A stretch of DNA of 64,000 nucleotides. Origin: Spirochaetaceae bacterium. GTDB taxonomy: Bacteria; Spirochaetota; Leptospiria; Leptospirales; Leptonemataceae. This document shows, in pieces, positions 25,552 through 34,947 of the stretch. Numbering within the stretch: the first letter of the stretch is position 1; every line of letters starts with the position of its first letter. Where the stretch lies: NCBI GenBank assembly GCA_002729885.1, contig PBUB01000002.1, forward strand, positions 735,745-799,744, written 5' to 3'. A program made the translations under genes and the position numbers. Below the pieces are notes generated by a model, which worked only from the letters and a program-made list of their open reading frames with translations, was not told the DNA's origin and ran no database searches.

Positions 25552-26743
25552 AGCGTTGCCTGGCCTTCCGGGCCAGGTTTCCCAGGGCATCACATAGAAT
25601 GACTCGCTCCACTGCGGTCAAATTTCCAGTGTCGATCCTTACTGATTCATGGAATAGTCTGAGTGCCGCCCCGCCGGTGCGAAAGCCCACTCCCGCAAGT
25701 TTCAGTGGATGCATATTTTTGTCGGGCTCCAGAGGGCCCGGTGGATATAGATTGGCAATTTCCGACCAGGCAATGGCCTCCGGATCTTCCTTATAAATGG
25801 CGATTCCTGTGCCGGGGGTTTTGCATTCTACATATCGTACATCTGCAAGATCAAGTATTCGTGCTTTCGTTCCTTTTATGTATCTTAGTTTCTGCGAGTC
25901 CAATTTTAGCTCGATTTCGCTGGAATGAAAGGTAGGAAATAAGTACCAGAGTAGAGGAGTTATCCCCAAAGCGAGCCACATTGTTGGATCCAGGCGCATT
26001 CCTCTGCTGGAAATGGCCCTTAGAGCAAATACAGAAAAAGTTATAAACAAGCATACCAGCAACCAGTAGAAGGATAGATCGCTCCAATACAGATCTACAG
26101 ATTCATAAAGTATACGTAGATCCGTTCCGATCATTTCCTGCTGCGATGCGGATGGAAATGATAGTCCTTTTAAGTCAATTGATTCCAATGGCCTGGCTTC
26201 TCGGGCCGCATGAAACGGGTTGTACCTGGTCCGGATCAATTGGCCGCTTTGCGCGTTCAGTACCAGCCCCTGGTAGATTATGGGCAGATCCAGTAGCAGT
26301 TTTTTCTGAATCTTTTCGAATGCATCCTGTTCTGGATTGATCTGCGCGATGCGAAAGCTGGGGCCATTTGCAAGATGCAAGACAACATTAGCAGAGTTCG
26401 TTTCATTGTCTGTTATATCCAGGGAGTAGTGGCTGGAAGCGCTGCTGCGGTAGCTCAGGTTCTGATATTTCAAAGCGAAATGCAGCATTCCATCTTGAAT
26501 GGAAAGAGTGCTGATTTCCTGATGAGAGAATTCACGGGCTGTCCAGGCATCCAGGGCGGATGTCATGGCTAGCGGAATCAGGGAAACGACAGATAGAATG
26601 AAGAGCAGGTGAAAATTCTGGCCTCGAAACTTCCAGAGCCACAGAGACCCCAGGATTGCGAGCACACATAGGAAGCAAAGAATCAGGAAAGCAGGGGCCG
26701 GACTGGCACTGGAATATTGAGCCCAGAGCTGAAATTCAGACAT
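25535..26743 (-). CDS. membrane protein of unknown function
   Basis: Hydrophobic segments at about residues 18-36, 45-63, 224-243 and 252-270 enclose a periplasmic-looking loop of about 155 residues and leave a soluble C-terminal domain of about 130 residues. No family was recognised. The C-terminal part (S-E-I-E-L-K-L-D-S-Q-K-L-R-Y, L-A-D-V-R-Y-V-E) looks like the beta-rich domain that often follows membrane helices in PH-like bacterial proteins, but this is weak. It is divergent from the YdjM-like gene. Confidence 0.6.
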   Translation of the reverse strand: MSEFQLWAQYSSASPAPAFLILCFLCVLAILGSLWLWKFRGQNFHLLFILSVVSLIPLAMTSALDAWTAREFSHQEISTLSIQDGMLHFALKYQNLSYRSSASSHYSLDITDNETNSANVVLHLANGPSFRIAQINPEQDAFEKIQKKLLLDLPIIYQGLVLNAQSGQLIRTRYNPFHAAREARPLESIDLKGLSFPSASQQEMIGTDLRILYESVDLYWSDLSFYWLLVCLFITFSVFALRAISSRGMRLDPTMWLALGITPLLWYLFPTFHSSEIELKLDSQKLRYIKGTKARILDLADVRYVECKTPGTGIAIYKEDPEAIAWSEIANLYPPGPLEPDKNMHPLKLAGVGFRTGGAALRLFHESVRIDTGNLTAVERVILCDALGNLARKARQRFSFYE

Positions 26744-26821
26744 TAAATGGATTTCTTTCAGCTACATCTGGCGTCCAGGCAATTCGGTTGCCGTGGCATG
26801 CCTGAGCTGGACCCTGGGTTA

Positions 26822-27895
26822 ATGGACTCCATCACTCAGCTTACCCTCGGCGCAGCCATCGGCGAAGCGACCCTGGGGCGATCCGTAGGTCGAAAGGCAG
26901 CCGCCTGGGGTGCAGCTCTGGGTACATTACCCGATCTGGACGTTTTAAGTAGTCCTTTCGTAAGCGATTATACACAGCTAGCTTTACATCGCGGTTTTTC
27001 TCATTCAGTCTTTTTCGCCCTGGCAGGAGGCGCAGCTATCGCTTATGGTCTGAGGCGATTGCACCATCGTTACGAGGTATCCTTTCGCAAGTGGTTCCTG
27101 TTTACCTTCCTGACTTTATTTACCCATGCATTGCTGGACGGATTCACGGTATATGGAACCCAGCTTTTAAACCCTGTGTCCAGCTATCCATTCGCATGGA
27201 ATTCGGTGTTTATCATTGATCCTCTCTATACAATTCCGCTCCTACTCGGGCTTGTAGTAGCTCTTATTCTTTCCAGGGCCTCCACATGGAGGCAGCGCTT
27301 TGTTATGGGGGGACTCATATTTTCCACGGCATATCTGGGATGGGGGCAAATTGCCAAGTCCGTGGTGGATTCCGATTTTCAGGCATCCCTGAACGAACAG
27401 GGCATTAGATATGAATCGTTTATTTCCAATCCCACGGCACTGAACTCTATTCTATGGATGGGTATGGCCAGGACAGAAGACTGGGTTTATGTAAGTCTTC
27501 ATGGGCTGCTGGATGCTCCCGATGCAAAGATTCGGTGGATGAAGATTCCCAGAAATCCTGAGTTGATTGCTCGCGCCCGGAAAACCGAAAATCCCTATGT
27601 AGAAAGATTGCTATGGTTTTCCCGGGGGTTCTACAGGCTGGAACGAGATCCCGATGGAAGGTTGTTCTTTCATGATCTTCGCTTTGGTCGAAGCGATGGT
27701 TATCTTACAGATAAAGGCAACTATATCTTTCGCTTTCATCTGCTCGAAGATGAAAGCGGCGCAATCACTGGATTTAAACAGTTTCGCCCTGTTGTGGAAG
27801 GACGATCCGCTACCATCGATCTATTATGGAAGAGAATGAACGGAGATACCTCCATTCAGGGAGAGGTGCAGCAGGAACTCTACCCGGCGCACTGA
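26822..27895 (+). CDS. YdjM/DUF457-type membrane metal-dependent hydrolase
   Basis: ATG 26822 is chosen because relatives begin M-D-P/S-I-T; in-frame upstream codons would add up to 25 residues. The membrane half shows the family pattern of metal-binding residues: L-P-D-L-D, L-H-R-G-F-S-H-S, T-H-A-L-L-D, and P-L-Y-T-I-P. YdjM-like proteins are inner-membrane hydrolases of unclear substrate, some under LexA control. The C-terminal half is a soluble extension of about 170 residues, common in longer members. Confidence 0.78.
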   Translation: MDSITQLTLGAAIGEATLGRSVGRKAAAWGAALGTLPDLDVLSSPFVSDYTQLALHRGFSHSVFFALAGGAAIAYGLRRLHHRYEVSFRKWFLFTFLTLFTHALLDGFTVYGTQLLNPVSSYPFAWNSVFIIDPLYTIPLLLGLVVALILSRASTWRQRFVMGGLIFSTAYLGWGQIAKSVVDSDFQASLNEQGIRYESFISNPTALNSILWMGMARTEDWVYVSLHGLLDAPDAKIRWMKIPRNPELIARARKTENPYVERLLWFSRGFYRLERDPDGRLFFHDLRFGRSDGYLTDKGNYIFRFHLLEDESGAITGFKQFRPVVEGRSATIDLLWKRMNGDTSIQGEVQQELYPAH

Positions 27896-28105
27896 GGATT
27901 GCAGGATTGCATGATGGCAAGAAATTTGCTTCAGGACCTTGACTGGTTGCACCTCTTCTGGAATTCGATTGATGTATCCCTCACGTGCGAAGGTTCCTGC
28001 AAAGCTTTATGCGAAGCTTCCCTGTAGTTAACTGTAATTGGTGAAACCTTCCTTCACTGAGTATTTTATGATGATTCTTGAAGACCAACATTACCAGGAG
28101 AACCT

Positions 28106-29191
28106 ATGGCACCGCTCTGGATAATCGGCGTTTGTCTTATGGCCGGACTCCTGTTTCGGCGTTTTTCAATCATACCTGAAAACGGAGCAAAAGTACTTAG
28201 CGGCTACATTATCTATGTCGCGCTTCCTGCTCTGGTTCTACTGCATGTGCATGAACTGAAATGGGATCATTCATTGATCTTCGCTGCTCTCATGCCTCAC
28301 TGGATCTTTGGTCTTTCCTGGATTGTTTTTCGCGTTCTGGGAAAGCGTACTGGCTTGAAGAAAAGCACCATCGTTTGCCTGACTCTTACCGCGGGGCTGG
28401 GAAACACTTCCTTCGTAGGTCTTCCCATGATCCAGGCATTCTTCGGCGCCGAACACCTGGGAACCGGTATATTGATTGATCAGGCAGGAAGCTTTCTCTG
28501 TCTGTCCACGTTCGGCATGTTGTATTTGCTGGTTTCGTCTGAAAAAATAGAAAGTGAAAAGAAGCTATTTATAGAAGACGGGCAGAAAGTGAAGGCCGCG
28601 AAAAGCAATATCAATCCAAAAAAGGAGATAGGCGCGAACAGCGCAACCTCGGGAATCAAAGTAGCAGAGGTATCAGCAGGCAATCGTGCAATCTTGAAAA
28701 GAGTCCTTACTTTTCCGCCCTTTATTGCACTGGCCGTTGCTCTGGCTCTTTATCCTTTCGAATACAGCGAAACATTGCAACAGGTGCTTTCCAGTATCGG
28801 ATCCACCCTGACTCCGGTGGCAATGGTGGCGGTGGGATTTCAGATTCGCTTTCGATCCCTGGCGGGTCGTATCTTTTCTCTTTCGACCGGACTACTATTT
28901 CGCTTGATACTAACCCCTGCACTGGTAACGTTCATGGCACTGATTGTAGGACCTTACGGAGCCGGTCTGTGGAGCTGGGATGCGACCGCGACCGCGGCCG
29001 GTGCCGGATGGCCCCCTGCAATTCAAATAACGATCTTTGAAGCCGCCATGCCTCCCATGATTACGGCAGGTATTCTATGTGTGGAATATGATATGGATCC
29101 AGAACTGGCCGGCTTGATGCTGGGTCTGGGTATTCCTCTTTCATTTCTTACTTTGCCTCTGGTGCATTTATTCTTAACCAGCGGCTTCTAG
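28106..29191 (+). CDS. AEC-family (auxin efflux carrier-like) transporter
   Basis: Ten hydrophobic segments in two five-helix halves, with the family's Y-V-A-L-P-A-L in the first half, the G-N-T-S-F-V-G-L-P motif in helix 4, and the closing M-P-P-M-I-T-A-G-I-L. AEC carriers move organic acids or malonate-like substrates across the inner membrane; the substrate here is unknown. A polar Lys/Ser-rich insert of about 50 residues (145-194) joins the halves. The ribosome site AGGAGA stands 5 nt before the ATG. Confidence 0.85.
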   Translation: MAPLWIIGVCLMAGLLFRRFSIIPENGAKVLSGYIIYVALPALVLLHVHELKWDHSLIFAALMPHWIFGLSWIVFRVLGKRTGLKKSTIVCLTLTAGLGNTSFVGLPMIQAFFGAEHLGTGILIDQAGSFLCLSTFGMLYLLVSSEKIESEKKLFIEDGQKVKAAKSNINPKKEIGANSATSGIKVAEVSAGNRAILKRVLTFPPFIALAVALALYPFEYSETLQQVLSSIGSTLTPVAMVAVGFQIRFRSLAGRIFSLSTGLLFRLILTPALVTFMALIVGPYGAGLWSWDATATAAGAGWPPAIQITIFEAAMPPMITAGILCVEYDMDPELAGLMLGLGIPLSFLTLPLVHLFLTSGF

Positions 29192-29272
29192 ATCTACATC
29201 CGCTACATCGCATCCTGGCGAACGGATAGCGATATCTTTGCTAGATTTGCCATTAATTTCTGGAATCTACAG

Positions 29273-30343
29273 TTACCAACCTCCGCTGGCACCTCCACCA
29301 CCGAAAGTACCTCCGGAGCCTTTAAAGCTATCGCCGGATCCTTTACCAGATCCTCCGGAGCCGCCTCCGGATGCTGCACTACCGATTGCTCCTTTCGCTG
29401 CTCCCGCTGCCAGAACTGCCAGAGGTGCCAGAAGATAGATCAGGAATATGGCCCAGTAGGGTGGCCATTCGGCTACACCGGTGAGTCGCTGTCCCAGCAG
29501 GAATGTTGCTACAAATGCGCAGAAGGCATAGCCCAGACCCAGTATGGGAAGCATTGGATAGGCATTACTCTTCATGGGCTCATGAAAGCTATTCAGTACT
29601 GGCAGATAGATGAATAGTAGGATCAAAGGAAGCAAGACCGCTACAAGAAAATGCCACTTCCATCCAACGCCGAGGTTTCTGGTAAACCATCTGTAAAGGA
29701 GATAAAGACCCACCGGCACCAGACCTAACGTCATAGCAATGCAGTAGTTGATGATGATTTGCAGTACGTACTCTTCCGTAGCCTCTTCGTAGATCTCGCT
29801 GATCCAGTAGATGGCCGGATGATTGGTCTTTTGAATTAGTCTTTCTGCGAAGGCCTCGATTCTTCTGGACTGAAGATTTTCCGGACGAGGCCCCGGTACA
29901 AAATCCAGTTCCGATAGTTCATAGTGCGATGGCCAGGCGTCCTCGCTGGCATCGTAGCCCATGCTAATGTGTTCATAGTCCAGGTCTCTGGATTGATACT
30001 CCATTCGATCCTGGAGCATAAACAGAAATCCATCGCATCGGCCGTCGTCCAGCGCCTGGTATTTATCCTTGTTTTGATAGTTGTACAGGCCCAGAATGAA
30101 ACAGACGTTCAGGCCGGTTTGCTTTTGAATCCGGGAGTGAGACCTTTCCAGGGTTTCTGTGGTAGCGGTGTCCGGTTCCCAGGATTCCACTTCTTCGAAA
30201 TAGATCGGAGCAGAGAACGCAGGCGTTCCGGAGATCAAAAGCAGTGAAATTGCAATGCAGGAATACAAGAATGCTCTGAGGCGATGTTTTTTCCCAGCTC
30301 CCTTTCTATCTAATGCAAACCCCTGAATAATAATGCCATCCAT
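29273..30343 (-). CDS. TPM-domain-like membrane protein with Gly-rich tail
   Basis: A signal peptide (ending about A-F-S-A) leads into a soluble domain resembling TPM/YgcG proteins, with L-E-R-S-H-S-R-I-Q-K-Q-T-G-L-N-V and a G-Y-D segment. Four to five hydrophobic helices follow, then a Gly/Ser tail ending G-G-G-G-A-S-G-G-W, the hallmark of YgcG-type proteins. TPM domains have been linked to photosystem repair in plants and to phosphatase activity; the bacterial role is not settled. Confidence 0.7.
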   Translation of the reverse strand: MDGIIIQGFALDRKGAGKKHRLRAFLYSCIAISLLLISGTPAFSAPIYFEEVESWEPDTATTETLERSHSRIQKQTGLNVCFILGLYNYQNKDKYQALDDGRCDGFLFMLQDRMEYQSRDLDYEHISMGYDASEDAWPSHYELSELDFVPGPRPENLQSRRIEAFAERLIQKTNHPAIYWISEIYEEATEEYVLQIIINYCIAMTLGLVPVGLYLLYRWFTRNLGVGWKWHFLVAVLLPLILLFIYLPVLNSFHEPMKSNAYPMLPILGLGYAFCAFVATFLLGQRLTGVAEWPPYWAIFLIYLLAPLAVLAAGAAKGAIGSAASGGGSGGSGKGSGDSFKGSGGTFGGGGASGGW

Positions 30344-30365
30344 GGGTGCAGATTTATATCACCGC

Positions 30366-32006
30366 TTAGCTATATCCATAAAATTCTTCTGTAAATATGT
30401 TTCCAGGCAGTACCCCCATGGAAGCCACTGTGTCTCGCAGATCCTGAACCCCCTGCGGAGGACCGGAGATGAAGTACTGAGCTTTCTCTGGCTCCACAAG
30501 ATGACGACGGATCATTTCCGGGGTAATCCGTCCCACTTCTTCGTTCCATTCACCTGGAAGATCTCCGGTAAGAGTAGGCACATAGAAAAAACCGGGCTCC
30601 TGGGAAAGATGCAGGAGCTCTCTGTGAAATAGAAATGAATCGTAGTTTCTGTTGCTGGAGATCATCAGCATTCCTGGAATCTTTTCTCCATGGGCCTGCC
30701 TTCCCAGCAATGTTCGAACCATGCTGTAAAGCGGGGTGATGCCAATGCCTGCGGCGAGAAAGACCAGGGATGCGCCCGGCTCATCCGGAAGTTTCAGAAG
30801 TCCGCCTGCATCGGTGGCGATTACCTGGTCTCCTGGCTTCATTTCCAGCATCCTTTTCTTGAAGTCCGAACCTGTATCACGGGTAACGATTTCGATAAAG
30901 GGATCTTGCTCCGCAGAGGCGATGGAAAAGGTTCTGCTTTCTGTTCTGGAGTCCCGGGGAAAGCGAATCTCGAAAGACTGTCCGGCCCGGAACTGAAAGT
31001 TATCTGGTCGATCAAAGCGAAATAGGAAGCTACCGCGGGCTTTGACTTCCGTGGATTCCAGGGTAAGCATAAATACCTTGTCCACAAGATCGCAGGCCAG
31101 GTTGCGATCCAGGCCCTGAATCTCATACATCAAAAAGTCTCCTGTCTTTCCTTTCAGGGGAGCACGGAAGGTTTTTCCTCGTCTTACATAGGGCTTAATA
31201 TTTTTAAAGACTTCTTCGCTTACCAGAAGAGGAGCTTTCGCTTTCTTTGTTTTAGATTCCAGGCGAGCGGCCATGTTGACCGAATCTCCAATTAGAGTAA
31301 ATGCTGCATTGCTATGGTGGCCCAGTTCGCCCACCACCACGGGGCCGTAGTGGATGCCCACTCCAATCTTCATTTCGTAATCCAGGTGCTTTCGCGCGTA
31401 CTGATTCACCTCTTCCAGCTTTTCCAGCATTTGAAGTCCTGCATTCACGGCTCGAACGCAAATTGAAACAGGATCCGCTTCTTTGAGACCAAAGCTGGCC
31501 ATCAATCCATCTCCAATGTATTTATCTATGATTCCACCGTTGGCCAGCACCACTTCGCCCATGGTTTCAAAGTATCGATTGAGTAAATGGATGATATCGT
31601 AGGGAAGGTTGCTTTCGGAGAAATTGGTAAAATTGCGTACATCGCTAAATAGTATGGCCACATTCTCTTCTCTACCGGTGGTTCGCACAGACCTGGACCG
31701 AACGGCATCATAATCCTGATCATCCAGAACCAGTCTGCGAATATGGATGGGACCTTTGATTCTGGTCTGACAGGCCAGCCGTACATTGTTTTCCAGGCCT
31801 CGTCGTCTCGAAAGGGCTCTTTCTGCTTCGTTTCGGGGCTCCAGGTTTTCCTCGCCGGACAGGATGAGCACCCGGCAGGTGGAGCATCGTGCTTTGCCAC
31901 CACAGGCATGCATGTGCTCCAATCCATTCTTCAGTGAGGTTTCCAGAATGGTGTCTTCGGCGTTGGCCTCTATGCTCTGGGAATTTTCGTACCGGATTTG
32001 CGCCAT
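30366..32006 (-). CDS. ferredoxin - class III adenylate cyclase - FNR-type reductase fusion
   Basis: Three domains lie in one 546-residue soluble protein. A [2Fe-2S] ferredoxin spans about 1-95 with C35, C41, C44 and C79 in plant/adrenodoxin-type spacing. A class III cyclase spans about 113-300, with metal Asp D122 (S-D-V-R-N-F-T) and D166 (I-G-D-G-L-M-A), adenine-reading K162 and T237, and N244/R248. The Thr in place of Asp is the class IIIb form. A ferredoxin-reductase-like domain spans about 318-546, with the FAD motif R358-T-F-S, the NAD(P) motif G420-I-G-I-T-P and the C-terminal aromatic Y543-G-Y-S. The expected product is cAMP, made in response to redox state. Ferredoxin-cyclase proteins are known; the added reductase makes electron delivery from NAD(P)H to the cluster within one chain plausible. 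Confidence 0.88.
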   Translation of the reverse strand: MAQIRYENSQSIEANAEDTILETSLKNGLEHMHACGGKARCSTCRVLILSGEENLEPRNEAERALSRRRGLENNVRLACQTRIKGPIHIRRLVLDDQDYDAVRSRSVRTTGREENVAILFSDVRNFTNFSESNLPYDIIHLLNRYFETMGEVVLANGGIIDKYIGDGLMASFGLKEADPVSICVRAVNAGLQMLEKLEEVNQYARKHLDYEMKIGVGIHYGPVVVGELGHHSNAAFTLIGDSVNMAARLESKTKKAKAPLLVSEEVFKNIKPYVRRGKTFRAPLKGKTGDFLMYEIQGLDRNLACDLVDKVFMLTLESTEVKARGSFLFRFDRPDNFQFRAGQSFEIRFPRDSRTESRTFSIASAEQDPFIEIVTRDTGSDFKKRMLEMKPGDQVIATDAGGLLKLPDEPGASLVFLAAGIGITPLYSMVRTLLGRQAHGEKIPGMLMISSNRNYDSFLFHRELLHLSQEPGFFYVPTLTGDLPGEWNEEVGRITPEMIRRHLVEPEKAQYFISGPPQGVQDLRDTVASMGVLPGNIFTEEFYGYS

Positions 32007-32124
32007 AGTCCAAGATCGGTTGATTCTGTGAATCTGTCCTTCCTTTGTCTGCTGGATCTTTCTGTTCGATTGTTTTCTTTTAAAGTAGATTCGTAAATGG
32101 CCGAACCGAAATCAGGGACCTGGG

Positions 32125-34344
32125 ATGCCTCTAGAGTGTCATATAAAGGAAGATTACTGCCGTCCGAGCACAGGCAATGAAAAGCTAGCCGTGGAATCAG
32201 CCATGAGCCGTGATTCTATGTGCAAAGCCGGTCCCGGAATTCCGGTGGGAACGGAATCCACCGGAAACATAATTTCTGCGTCGACAATGGGGCCAGAGCC
32301 GGGGGCGGAAAGCCCTGAATCCACCGGATTTGGACGGCTAAATAGATTACAGAGCTTCCATCCATCTCCTTCTCGAGCACTACTCCGGCCTTTCTTGAAA
32401 TTCTCCCTTTTTCTGATCATCCTTTCGGTAAGCTTGCTACCTCATTTGGCCCAGGCGGAAGAACCGCCTTCTCTCTATAAGAAACCCCAGCAGATTTTTG
32501 ATCTGGCCACCATCCAGGCTCTGGAAAATCGACTGGAAGGGGGCGAGCCTCTGGATGCATTGGCCGGAGAAATTGAACGGCAGATCGCCCGGTACACCTC
32601 CCAGTTTTCTGCAGAGAAAAGGATCCAGGTAGAAAGGAGTCAGATTCCAGAAGGAAGGGAACACTGGGATGTGAACCTGGTTCGATTGATCCAGCTGGCT
32701 CGAAACAAGGAACCGGGCTCTCGCTATTTTCTTGGATATTCGCCGTATATGTACAGGCTGCATGTACTTCTGGGTCAGTGCTACGAACGTCAGGGAGATA
32801 TGCGCCGGGCGCTGGCAGAATACAATCAGGCGTTTCGCTATAACCCGGTGGAGATTCCCTACAATGCGCTTCTGCCGGTTAAGACCAATGCCAACCAGCC
32901 TTTGACGGACGCAGAAAGAGAGCGAATCTATCTATCCATGCTGGATGGATTTGCAGATCCGGATCGCATCGCCCAGGAATCCAACAATCAATGGGCCAAT
33001 GAGGCTCGTAGATTTCGCAATCTGATGGAGGAATACACCGAGCTGAAGAAGGATCTGGAACAACAGAGAAAACAGCCGGCCGTAGCCCGATCTGTACTTC
33101 TTCGAGGAGGCCAGGCCGACCCTGCGGCGGAAGAGCAGCAGTTGCAGCAAATGGAAAATCAGATGCAGACCATTGTAGATCAGATGGAAAGTATCCGCAC
33201 CGGTGCCTATCTGGACTACAAGAGAGATAAAGAACAAAAGAGTGGGGACCTGGTGTTTCGCATGGCCGAACTGACCAGGGAGATCGAAAAGGATAATAAG
33301 CAACATCAGAGACTGACGCAGAAATCCCAGTTCTATGGCGATTCCCCCACCGTTCCAGAAAGGACAGAGTTCTCCAACTTTGTGGGTTACGGAATACTTC
33401 TGGAGCTGGCTCATCGCATTGATCCGGATCGCCTGAAATTTCTTGAAGCACTTTCGGAAGAATATTCCAGAAGCAGAAAAACAGGCTACGCAATAGAATT
33501 CGAAATACGTTTTCTGGAACTGGCAAAAGAGCGCAATGCAGCGAATCCAGGAACTATAGACGAAACAAGAATCAACAATCGGATGAGCAATCTTGCAGGC
33601 CTGTATACAGATGAGCGCCGGTACTTAAAAGCAATTGAAATCTATGAAGAATTGCTGTCCAGAGCTGCGGTAGATGAACCCGGTCAGGGATTACTTACTC
33701 GAAATCAGCAGGCTCGCTATCATCTGGCGGAGCTCTATTTTCAGCATACCGGTCAGCGCAGAAGGAGCATGGAGCTCTACGAGCAGGTACTTCAGGAATT
33801 ACCGGGGGCTCGACAGGATGATTTTGGACTGGAACTGGAGCGTCAAAGAATACGTTTTCGCATCCAGAATCACATGGCTGAATTAAATCGAAAGATTCGC
33901 AGAACGGATCAGGAAAAAAGTCGATTGGATCAGGCCAGAGAAATTTATTTCGAACTTGAAGGAGAAAGGGATCGTATTGTTCAGGAGCAAAACGATCTCA
34001 AAGAACGTATTCTGACTCTAAAACAGCAGCTTCGCACATCAGACGATCCAGAAACCAGGCGACAGTATTACAGGTTGCTATACATTGAACAGCCAGACGT
34101 AGATGAACGCCTGGGGGATGTTCGCACCGGTCTTGCAGCCATGGATATTGGCACAGTTCTGGAGCGTAGAGCTTTTCTGCATATTCAGGATCATGAATTT
34201 GATGATGCTATTTCCCTCTACAATGAGATGCTCAGTCGTGCAGAAAGCCGGGCTGCATCCCGGGCCAGAAAGAATATCATTATTGTAAACCGTACTCTGG
34301 AAGACGGAATTTTACGAAGACCGGAATTGCCGGCTCAATGGTAG
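32125..34344 (+). CDS. exported TPR-repeat protein
   Basis: The mature part contains TPR-like helix pairs (for example L-G-Q-C-Y-E-R-Q-G-D-M-R-R-A-L-A-E-Y-N-Q near 217-236, and repeats near 505-560 and 695-720) plus Glu/Gln/Arg-rich coiled coil. A signal peptide at about residues 88-111 ends L-A-Q-A, but about 85 polar residues precede it if the ATG at 32125 is used. A TTG at 32395 would start exactly at the signal peptide (K-F-S-L-F-L-I-I-L), and ATGs at 32203 or 32287 are other options. Role unknown; likely a periplasmic scaffold. Confidence 0.65.
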   Translation: MPLECHIKEDYCRPSTGNEKLAVESAMSRDSMCKAGPGIPVGTESTGNIISASTMGPEPGAESPESTGFGRLNRLQSFHPSPSRALLRPFLKFSLFLIILSVSLLPHLAQAEEPPSLYKKPQQIFDLATIQALENRLEGGEPLDALAGEIERQIARYTSQFSAEKRIQVERSQIPEGREHWDVNLVRLIQLARNKEPGSRYFLGYSPYMYRLHVLLGQCYERQGDMRRALAEYNQAFRYNPVEIPYNALLPVKTNANQPLTDAERERIYLSMLDGFADPDRIAQESNNQWANEARRFRNLMEEYTELKKDLEQQRKQPAVARSVLLRGGQADPAAEEQQLQQMENQMQTIVDQMESIRTGAYLDYKRDKEQKSGDLVFRMAELTREIEKDNKQHQRLTQKSQFYGDSPTVPERTEFSNFVGYGILLELAHRIDPDRLKFLEALSEEYSRSRKTGYAIEFEIRFLELAKERNAANPGTIDETRINNRMSNLAGLYTDERRYLKAIEIYEELLSRAAVDEPGQGLLTRNQQARYHLAELYFQHTGQRRRSMELYEQVLQELPGARQDDFGLELERQRIRFRIQNHMAELNRKIRRTDQEKSRLDQAREIYFELEGERDRIVQEQNDLKERILTLKQQLRTSDDPETRRQYYRLLYIEQPDVDERLGDVRTGLAAMDIGTVLERRAFLHIQDHEFDDAISLYNEMLSRAESRAASRARKNIIIVNRTLEDGILRRPELPAQW

Positions 34345-34456
34345 AACGAGCCGATTCTTCTGGCAGTCCAAAGATAAAGCTCTACCGATCTACAAAAATA
34401 CTAAAAATCAATTTATAAAGGATTGACCATTTTAGCATCCGCATTAGAAAGATTGG

Positions 34457-34738
34457 ATGAAGTTACTGAACGGTTTTGCTGCGTTGCTTATGCTATTTGT
34501 AATCACCGGTTGTGGCCCTACGTTGCAGCAGCGAAAAGCGATGATTAACAATCGACAGATGGTAATTACTCGTTGCTCCGGACCGAAGATAGATTCTCGC
34601 TGCATCCAGGAAGCAACCAAATTCAGCTGTGGCGGCCGACCGGTGATAGTTTCCATGGATCCAGATCTGCAAGAGCAAGCAGCCCGAGCTTTTGGAGAGT
34701 CAGGGAATCACTATTACATCATAGGCGAATGCCTCTAG
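34457..34738 (+). CDS. small cysteine-containing lipoprotein
   Basis: 93 residues with a lipoprotein signal ending V-I-T-G-C19. The mature part has four further cysteines (R-C-S-G-P, S-R-C-I, F-S-C-G-G, G-E-C-L), which could form two disulphides in the periplasm. No family recognised. It stands alone between two longer genes on the same strand. Confidence 0.6.
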   Translation: MKLLNGFAALLMLFVITGCGPTLQQRKAMINNRQMVITRCSGPKIDSRCIQEATKFSCGGRPVIVSMDPDLQEQAARAFGESGNHYYIIGECL

Positions 34739-34947
34739 CGGCCCATGCTCATCCGATGAGAGCTGGAGGACGGCGAAGACTCCGGGCCCGAAGCGCACCT
34801 GGGGCTCTAACATCAATCCGGTTTTTTCTTTGCTTCCATAGGAAACATTCGCATCCTGTCCGGTAAGCGGGCCAGATAGAGCCCGCATAAACACAGGAAA
34901 TCCAGCTGGAACCAGAAAAACAAATCGAACCTCCCGATCAGGGTAGC

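Noticed and set aside
34423..34450. TTGACC and TAGAAA before the small lipoprotein as a promoter
   Set aside because: The start point would fall on the ATG itself, giving a leaderless message; the -10 is poor.
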